Shown in pieces: positions 33,445-37,432 of a DNA stretch of 37,432 bases. Source of the stretch: Acidobacteriota bacterium (GTDB lineage: Bacteria > Acidobacteriota > Thermoanaerobaculia > Multivoradales > JAGPDF01); the NCBI GenBank assembly GCA_012521815.1, contig JAAYLR010000076.1:1-37432 (forward strand). The letters are read 5' to 3'. Under the pieces are notes generated by a model that worked only from the letters and a program-made list of their open reading frames with translations, searched no databases and was not told the origin of the DNA. The translations under genes and the position numbers were made by a program. The first letter of the stretch is position 1. Every line of letters begins with the position of its first letter.

Positions 33445-33462
33445 GCGACGGCGCGGCGTCGC
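33445..33462. terminator. Hairpin between convergent genes
   Basis: GCGACG (33445-33450) pairs with CGTCGC (33457-33462) around a 6-base loop in the 40-base gap between two converging genes. There is no U-run; it could act on both strands. Confidence 0.4.
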
Positions 33463-33463
33463 C

Positions 33464-34618
33464 TCAGGGCTCGCGCGGACCCGGCGCGAGCCGCTCGCGC
33501 AGCTGCGCCCGCTCGGCCGCCGCCAGCCGCCGCGCGGCGCGGGCGAAGCCGAGGCGCCGGAGCAGGACGATCGCCACCACCTGCACCGCGATCAGCACGA
33601 GCCCGAGCTCCGGCTCCCCTTCCATCACCACCACGAGCGCCATCACGCAGAAGATCGCCGCCACCCCCCAGAGCCCGAGCACGATCTGCCGCCGCCGCGG
33701 CATCAGGTTGCCGAGCAGGTGGTGGAGGTGCTGCCGGTCGCCCTCGACCATCCGCCGGAAGCGCGCCGGCAGGCTCCGGCCCGACGCTTCGAGGAAGCGC
33801 ACCGCCATCACCAGCAGGGTGTCGACCACCGGCAGCCCGAGCGCGAGCAGCGGCAGCAGGATTGCCACCGTCGCCTCGGCCTTGAAGGTCGCGTGCAGCG
33901 AGATCGCGGCGAGCAGGAAGCCGAGCACGAGCGAGCCCGAGTCGCCGAGGAAGATCCGCGCCGGCTCCCAGTTGTGCCGCAGGAAGCCGAGGCACGCCCC
34001 GGTCATCGCCGCGAGCAGCGCGACGCTCCCGGCGTTGCCGACCCAGATCGAATAGGTCGCGAGGCTCCCGGCGATGATCGCCACGATCCCCGCCGCGAGG
34101 CCGTCGAGCCCGTCGAGGAGGTTGACCGCGTTGGTCACCCCGACGAGCCAGAGCACCGAGATCAGCCCGCCGAACGCGCCGAAGTGGATCTGGCCGAAGA
34201 CCGGCAGCCAGAAGAACGAGAACGACCAGCCCGCCTGCACCAGCAGGATCGCCGCCACCGTCTCCCCGGCCAGCTTCTTCAGCGGCCCGAGCCCGTGGAG
34301 GTCGTCCACGAGGCCGACGAGGAAGACGATCGCGAGCGCCAGCACGAAGGCGACCAGCTCGCCGCGCGGCACCACCGCCCGCCACCGCTCCCAGTGGAAG
34401 GCGAGCGGCACCACCGCCCCGAAGGCGAGCCCGGCGGCCACCGCCACCCCGCCGAGGCGCGGCACCGCCGCCGCGTGCCGCTTCCGCTCCCCGTCCGGTC
34501 GGTCGAGCACCGAGAACGCCCGCGCCAGCCAGAGCGCGAGCGGCATCACGAGGTTCGTCACCAGCCCCGCCACCACCGCGGCCAGCGCCGCGATCTGGAG
34601 CAGCGTGGGGAGCTTCAT
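33464..34618 (-). CDS. Undecaprenyl-phosphate sugar-1-phosphate transferase, WecA/MraY family
   Basis: The 384-residue polytopic enzyme (about ten membrane helices) starts a lipid-linked glycan by moving a sugar-1-phosphate, commonly GlcNAc-1-P, to undecaprenyl phosphate. Family motifs are intact: RLGG, GLVDDLHGLGPLKKL, VTNAVNLLDGLDGLAAG, IFLGDSGSLVLGF and the cytoplasmic DRQHLHHLL histidine motif. The latter is typical of WecA/TagO/WbpL rather than MraY. Last gene of a minus-strand glycan cluster with a GT2-methyltransferase and GDP-fucose synthase. Confidence 0.92.
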   Translation of the reverse strand: MKLPTLLQIAALAAVVAGLVTNLVMPLALWLARAFSVLDRPDGERKRHAAAVPRLGGVAVAAGLAFGAVVPLAFHWERWRAVVPRGELVAFVLALAIVFLVGLVDDLHGLGPLKKLAGETVAAILLVQAGWSFSFFWLPVFGQIHFGAFGGLISVLWLVGVTNAVNLLDGLDGLAAGIVAIIAGSLATYSIWVGNAGSVALLAAMTGACLGFLRHNWEPARIFLGDSGSLVLGFLLAAISLHATFKAEATVAILLPLLALGLPVVDTLLVMAVRFLEASGRSLPARFRRMVEGDRQHLHHLLGNLMPRRRQIVLGLWGVAAIFCVMALVVVMEGEPELGLVLIAVQVVAIVLLRRLGFARAARRLAAAERAQLRERLAPGPREP

Positions 34619-34694
34619 CGCCCCGCCCTCCCGGCTCCCGGCGCGCCGCGGCGGCCGGCGGCGGGCGAACCAGACGGAGTCGAGCGCGGACCGG

Positions 34695-36104
34695 TCACGG
34701 CTTGCGCGCCACCGCGAGGAGCCCGAGGCCGGGCCAGGGGAGAACGCGATCGAGGCGGCGCCAGAGGGGCACGCCGAGGTCGTAGAGCTTGAGCTGGAGA
34801 CGCGGGATCCGGCGGCGCCGCAGCAGGAGCCCGTTGACGAGCCAGCCGACCACCCCCATCCGGTTGAACCCCCGGAGGCTCTCGATCGCGAGCCCGGCGG
34901 CGGTGAGCTCCCGTTCGAGAGCCGTCCGGGTGTAGCGGCAGCGGTGCTCGAGCACCTCGTCGAGCCGCGAGTAGAGCCACGGCCCGGCGGGCACGTAGAG
35001 CACCAGCCGCCCGCCGGGGGCGAGCGCCGAGACCATGTTCGCGAGCGCCGCCGCCGGGTCGGCGACGTGCTCGAGGACGTTGAGGCAGACCACGGTGTCG
35101 AAGCCGCCGGCCAGCTCCCGGAACGCCGCGCTGTCGGTCGCGTCGAGCTGCCGGGCCGCGAGGTACGGCCGCCCCCGGGCGAGGGTCGCGAGGTAGTCCA
35201 CGTAGAGCGGCTCGAGGTCGGTCGCGAGGTACCGGTCGCGCGGCACGAGGTGCATCGTCAGGTTGCCGATCCCGGCGCCGATCTCGAGCACCCGGTCGCC
35301 CACGTGCGGCCGCACCGCCGCCGCCATCCAGCCGTTGAACCGCCGCGCCCGCTCCAGGCTCCCGAGGATCTGCGAACCGTAGGCGTCGGCGCGGTAGACG
35401 TCGTCCACGAGCCAGTAGCGCACCATCGTCGCGACCGCGACGACGGCGTCGCGCCAGCCGATCTTCTTCCCCTCCTGATAGGTCCGCCCGAGGTAGCTGA
35501 CCGGCACCTCGAAGAGCGCCGCCCCGCGCTTGGCGAGCTTCGCGGTCAGCTCCGGCTCCACCCCGAAGCCGCGCGAGCGGAGCGGGATCGACTTGAGCAG
35601 CGGCGCCTTGACCGCCTTGTAGCAGGTCTCCATGTCGGTCAGGCCGAGGTCGGTGAACCAGTTGCTGAGCGCGGTCAGCAGCCGGTTGCCGGCCGTGTGC
35701 CGGTGGGAGAGCACCCGCCGCCGCCCGGCGACGAGGAAGCGCGAGCCGTAGACCGCGTCGGCGGCATCCTCGAGCAGCGGCGCGACGAGCGCCGGCAGAT
35801 CCCGCGGGTCGTACTCGAGGTCGGCATCCTGGAAGACGATGAAGTCCCCCGTCGCCGCCGCGATCCCCGTCTGGAGCGCCGCCCCCTTCCCGCCGTTCGG
35901 CTGCCGCAGCAGCCGCATCCGTTCCGGCCACCGCGCCGCGAGCCGGTCGAGCACCTCGGCGGTGCCGTCGGTCGAGCCGTCGTCCACCACGACGAGCTCG
36001 ATCTCGTCGATCCCCGGCACCGTGACCGCGGCCACCCGTTCCAGACAGGCCTCCACGAGGTACCGCTCGTTGTAGACGGGAACGACGATGGAGAGCCGGG
36101 TCAT
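34695..36104 (-). CDS. Bifunctional GT2 glycosyltransferase / SAM-dependent methyltransferase fusion
   Basis: The 469-residue protein joins two enzymes. Residues 1 to about 235 are a DPM1/GtrB-like family 2 glycosyltransferase (SIVVPVYNER, VVDDGSTDGT, NGGKGAALQTG, DADLEYDP). About 245-460 are a class I methyltransferase (VLEIGAGIGNLT, ATDLEP, VVCLNVLEHVADP). This two-domain architecture is known. The first half probably makes a polyprenyl-phosphate sugar or adds a sugar; the second may methylate a sugar or carrier-linked glycan. It lies 26 bases after the GDP-fucose synthase gene with GAGG before the ATG. Confidence 0.92.
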   Translation of the reverse strand: MTRLSIVVPVYNERYLVEACLERVAAVTVPGIDEIELVVVDDGSTDGTAEVLDRLAARWPERMRLLRQPNGGKGAALQTGIAAATGDFIVFQDADLEYDPRDLPALVAPLLEDAADAVYGSRFLVAGRRRVLSHRHTAGNRLLTALSNWFTDLGLTDMETCYKAVKAPLLKSIPLRSRGFGVEPELTAKLAKRGAALFEVPVSYLGRTYQEGKKIGWRDAVVAVATMVRYWLVDDVYRADAYGSQILGSLERARRFNGWMAAAVRPHVGDRVLEIGAGIGNLTMHLVPRDRYLATDLEPLYVDYLATLARGRPYLAARQLDATDSAAFRELAGGFDTVVCLNVLEHVADPAAALANMVSALAPGGRLVLYVPAGPWLYSRLDEVLEHRCRYTRTALERELTAAGLAIESLRGFNRMGVVGWLVNGLLLRRRRIPRLQLKLYDLGVPLWRRLDRVLPWPGLGLLAVARKP

Positions 36105-36130
36105 CGGAGTCCTCGCAGAAGGGTGGCGGG

Positions 36131-37114
36131 CTACCCGGCCGCCGGCGGTACGGCGAACCCCCGCACCGGCTCGCCGCGGGCGAGGGCGTCGCGGAGCCAG
36201 GCGTAGGTCGTGGCGATCCCCTCGCGGAGGCCGATCGTGTGCCGCCAGCCGAGGGCGTGGAGCCGGGAGACGTCGAGGAGCTTGCGCGGCATCCCGTCCG
36301 GCTTCTCCGGATCGAACCGGATCGCCAGGCCCGGCGCCACCGCGTCGCGCACCGCCTCGGCGAGCTCACGGATCGTCACCTCCTCGCCGGTGCCGACGTT
36401 GAGGTGCTCCGCGCCGTCGTACCGCCGCATCAGGAAGAGGCAGGCGTCGGCGAGGTCGTCCACGTGCAGGAACTCCCGCCGCGGCGCGCCCGTTCCCCAG
36501 ACCACCACCTCGCTCGCCCCGGCCGCCTGCGCCTCGTGGAAGCGGCGGATGAGCGCCGGCAGCACGTGCGAGCTCGCGAGGTCGAAGTTGTCGCCGGGGC
36601 CGTAGAGATTCGTCGGCATCGCCGAGATGAAGTCGCAGCCGTACTGGCGCCGGTACGCCTGACAGAGCCGGATGCCGGCGATCTTCGCCACCGCGTACGG
36701 CTCGTTGGTCGGCTCGAGCGGCCCGGTGAGCAGCTGCTCCTCGCGCATCGGCTGCGCCGTGAGCCGCGGGTAGATGCACGAGCTGCCGAGGTAGAGGAGC
36801 CGCCGGACGCCGGTACGCCACGCCGCGTGCACCACCGTGGCGTGGATCATCAGGTTGTCGTAGAGGAACTCCGCCGGCCGCGTCGAGTTGGCGAGGATCC
36901 CGCCGACCGTCCCCGCCACGAGGAAGACGTACTCCGGCCGCGCCGCCGCGAACCAGGCCTCCACCTCGGCCTGATTGCGCAGGTCCACCTCCTCGCGCCC
37001 GGTGGTGAGCAGGTTCGTGAACCCCTCCCGCGCGAGCCGCCGCACGATCGCCGACCCCACGAGCCCCCGGTGCCCGGCCACGTAGATCCGGGCGTCACCC
37101 GGGATGTCGAACAT
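36131..37114 (-). CDS. fcl: GDP-L-fucose synthase
   Basis: The 327-residue short-chain dehydrogenase-like enzyme epimerises and reduces GDP-4-keto-6-deoxymannose to GDP-L-fucose with NADPH. Motifs: [10 protein letters not shown] (NADP binding), [22 protein letters not shown] (YxxxK) and [13 protein letters not shown]. The ATG at 37114 is chosen because it gives the usual N-terminus just before [12 protein letters not shown], and a TAAGAT hexamer ends exactly 7 bases before it. The partner GDP-mannose dehydratase gene is not seen. First gene of the glycan cluster, implying fucose or a related deoxysugar in the surface glycan. Confidence 0.95.
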   Translation of the reverse strand: MFDIPGDARIYVAGHRGLVGSAIVRRLAREGFTNLLTTGREEVDLRNQAEVEAWFAAARPEYVFLVAGTVGGILANSTRPAEFLYDNLMIHATVVHAAWRTGVRRLLYLGSSCIYPRLTAQPMREEQLLTGPLEPTNEPYAVAKIAGIRLCQAYRRQYGCDFISAMPTNLYGPGDNFDLASSHVLPALIRRFHEAQAAGASEVVVWGTGAPRREFLHVDDLADACLFLMRRYDGAEHLNVGTGEEVTIRELAEAVRDAVAPGLAIRFDPEKPDGMPRKLLDVSRLHALGWRHTIGLREGIATTYAWLRDALARGEPVRGFAVPPAAG

Positions 37115-37121
37115 GGAAGCA

Positions 37122-37127
37122 ATCTTA
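37122..37127 (-). promoter_or_regulatory. -10 hexamer exactly 7 bases before the fcl ATG (leaderless candidate)
   Basis: TAAGAT on the minus strand (37127-37122) is followed by TGCTTCC and the ATG at 37114. Spacing equals that at 14363 and 28221, and no ribosome-binding sequence is present. Confidence 0.5.
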
Positions 37128-37148
37128 CCGGCAAACCCCCGCCGGGCA

Positions 37149-37295
37149 TCACTCTCCTGCCGCCCCACCGCACGCCCGGAGCACAGCCTTCACGTACCGC
37201 TCTCCCACCCGCATGGCGCCGTTCTCGGCCGCGCTCACCATCGCCTGCGACCGGCGCAGCCGCCTGCCCAGCTCGGCCTGCGTGAGCCCCGCCTG
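37149..37295 (-). pseudogene. 5'-truncated XRE-type helix-turn-helix protein
   Basis: The minus strand encodes the end of a HTH regulator: AGLTQAELGRRLRRSQAMVS, then AENGAMRVGERYV and a stop at 37151-37149. The helix-turn-helix core is intact, but upstream of the Gln-Ala-Gly codons the match to the family ends. No start codon occurs before an in-frame TAA about 12 codons further up. The break coincides with a sequence resembling an insertion-sequence end (37294 onward), so the gene is probably disrupted. The remaining piece is 48 codons. Confidence 0.6.
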
Positions 37296-37432
37296 ACCTG
37301 CCCCCGAAAGTAGGCACAGAGATTATGAGAGTCCCGGCGGGTTGGTCGAGGTCCCCGGAGTTTGTGGCGCGCCGGGAGCCGGAGGCGACCAGAGCGCCAC
37401 AAACTCCGCCGGCGGCCGCATCCCCAGGGACA
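37294..37432. mobile_element. Possible insertion-sequence end, continuing outside the window
   Basis: From 37294 the sequence begins TGACCTGCCCCCGAAAG, resembling from memory the terminal repeats of some IS3- or IS21-type elements. It starts where the HTH gene loses its 5' end, and no transposase is visible in the remaining bases. The opposite end and any target duplication lie outside the window. Tentative. Confidence 0.35.
37356..37408. repeat. 15-bp perfect inverted repeat with 23-base spacer
   Basis: CGGAGTTTGTGGCGC (37356-37370) is exactly inverted at 37394-37408. The arms are more AT-rich than the surroundings. It could be an internal repeat of an insertion sequence, a REP-like palindrome, or a terminator. 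Confidence 0.8.

Noticed and set aside
1-37432. CRISPR arrays, tRNA or rRNA genes
   Set aside because: No regularly spaced direct repeats and no tRNA-like cloverleaf or rRNA sequence was noticed on reading either strand.

Overview
The window is a very GC-rich chromosomal segment from a Gram-negative bacterium (LolC-type permease, TRAP transporter, multihaem cytochrome, EnvC-like protein). Gene content (DUF4388 and DUF1844 proteins, SpoIID with SPOR, MeaB with methylmalonyl-CoA epimerase, glutaryl-CoA dehydrogenase-like enzyme, class II FBPase) fits a deep-branching Desulfobacterota/Myxococcota-like or Acidobacteriota (Thermoanaerobaculia-like) lineage. I cannot place it more finely without a search. 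Coding density is high, genes are mostly in short operons with ATGA/GTGA overlaps, and GTG/TTG starts are common. I see no rRNA, tRNA or CRISPR.

Layout: 1-863 is the 3' part of a TRAP large permease (dctM). 984-3288 (+) holds a DUF2892 membrane protein and a NarL-type kinase/regulator pair. 3347-4753 (-) is a membrane-anchored multihaem NapC/NirT-type cytochrome. 5138-7458 (-) is a carA homologue coupled to a LolC/E permease. 7566-8363 (+) is an exported protein of unknown function. 8398-11247 (-) is a tightly overlapped acyl-CoA dehydrogenase / meaB / epimerase / small-unknown operon. 11322-14355 (-) is a DnaC/IstB-type ATPase overlapping a SPOR-SpoIID protein. 14408-16721 (-) is dnaK-hspR. 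16867-20403 (-) is DUF1844 / TPR membrane protein / DUF4388 protein, sharing a promoter region with mazG (20512-21318, +). 21337-24563 (-) is envC / S41 peptidase homologue / YibQ-type deacetylase. 24618-26189 (+) is an orphan family-5 solute-binding lipoprotein. 26186-26985 (-) is an RsbW/RsbV pair. 27033-28213 (-) is a small unknown gene plus a CAAX-type protease. 28321-33423 (+) is a GCDH-like dehydrogenase, glpX, a second DUF4388 protein and an unknown membrane-anchored protein. 33464-37114 (-) is a glycan cluster: GDP-fucose synthase, a GT2-methyltransferase fusion and a WecA/MraY-family transferase. The right edge holds a 5'-truncated HTH gene and a possible insertion-sequence end with a 15-bp inverted repeat.

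The most interesting observations are two pseudoenzymes whose catalytic residues are replaced at exactly the family spacing. The CarA homologue has Gly/Gln/Gly at the Cys-His-Glu triad. The S41 peptidase homologue has Gly/Tyr at the Ser-Lys dyad and lies beside a LytM protein that has also lost metal ligands. A second theme is promoter architecture: TANNNT -10 hexamers lie exactly 7 nt before the ATG of three separate genes, suggesting leaderless mRNAs, and a self-symmetric -10 lies between mazG and the DUF1844 operon. The dnaK leader can fold over its own ribosome binding site.
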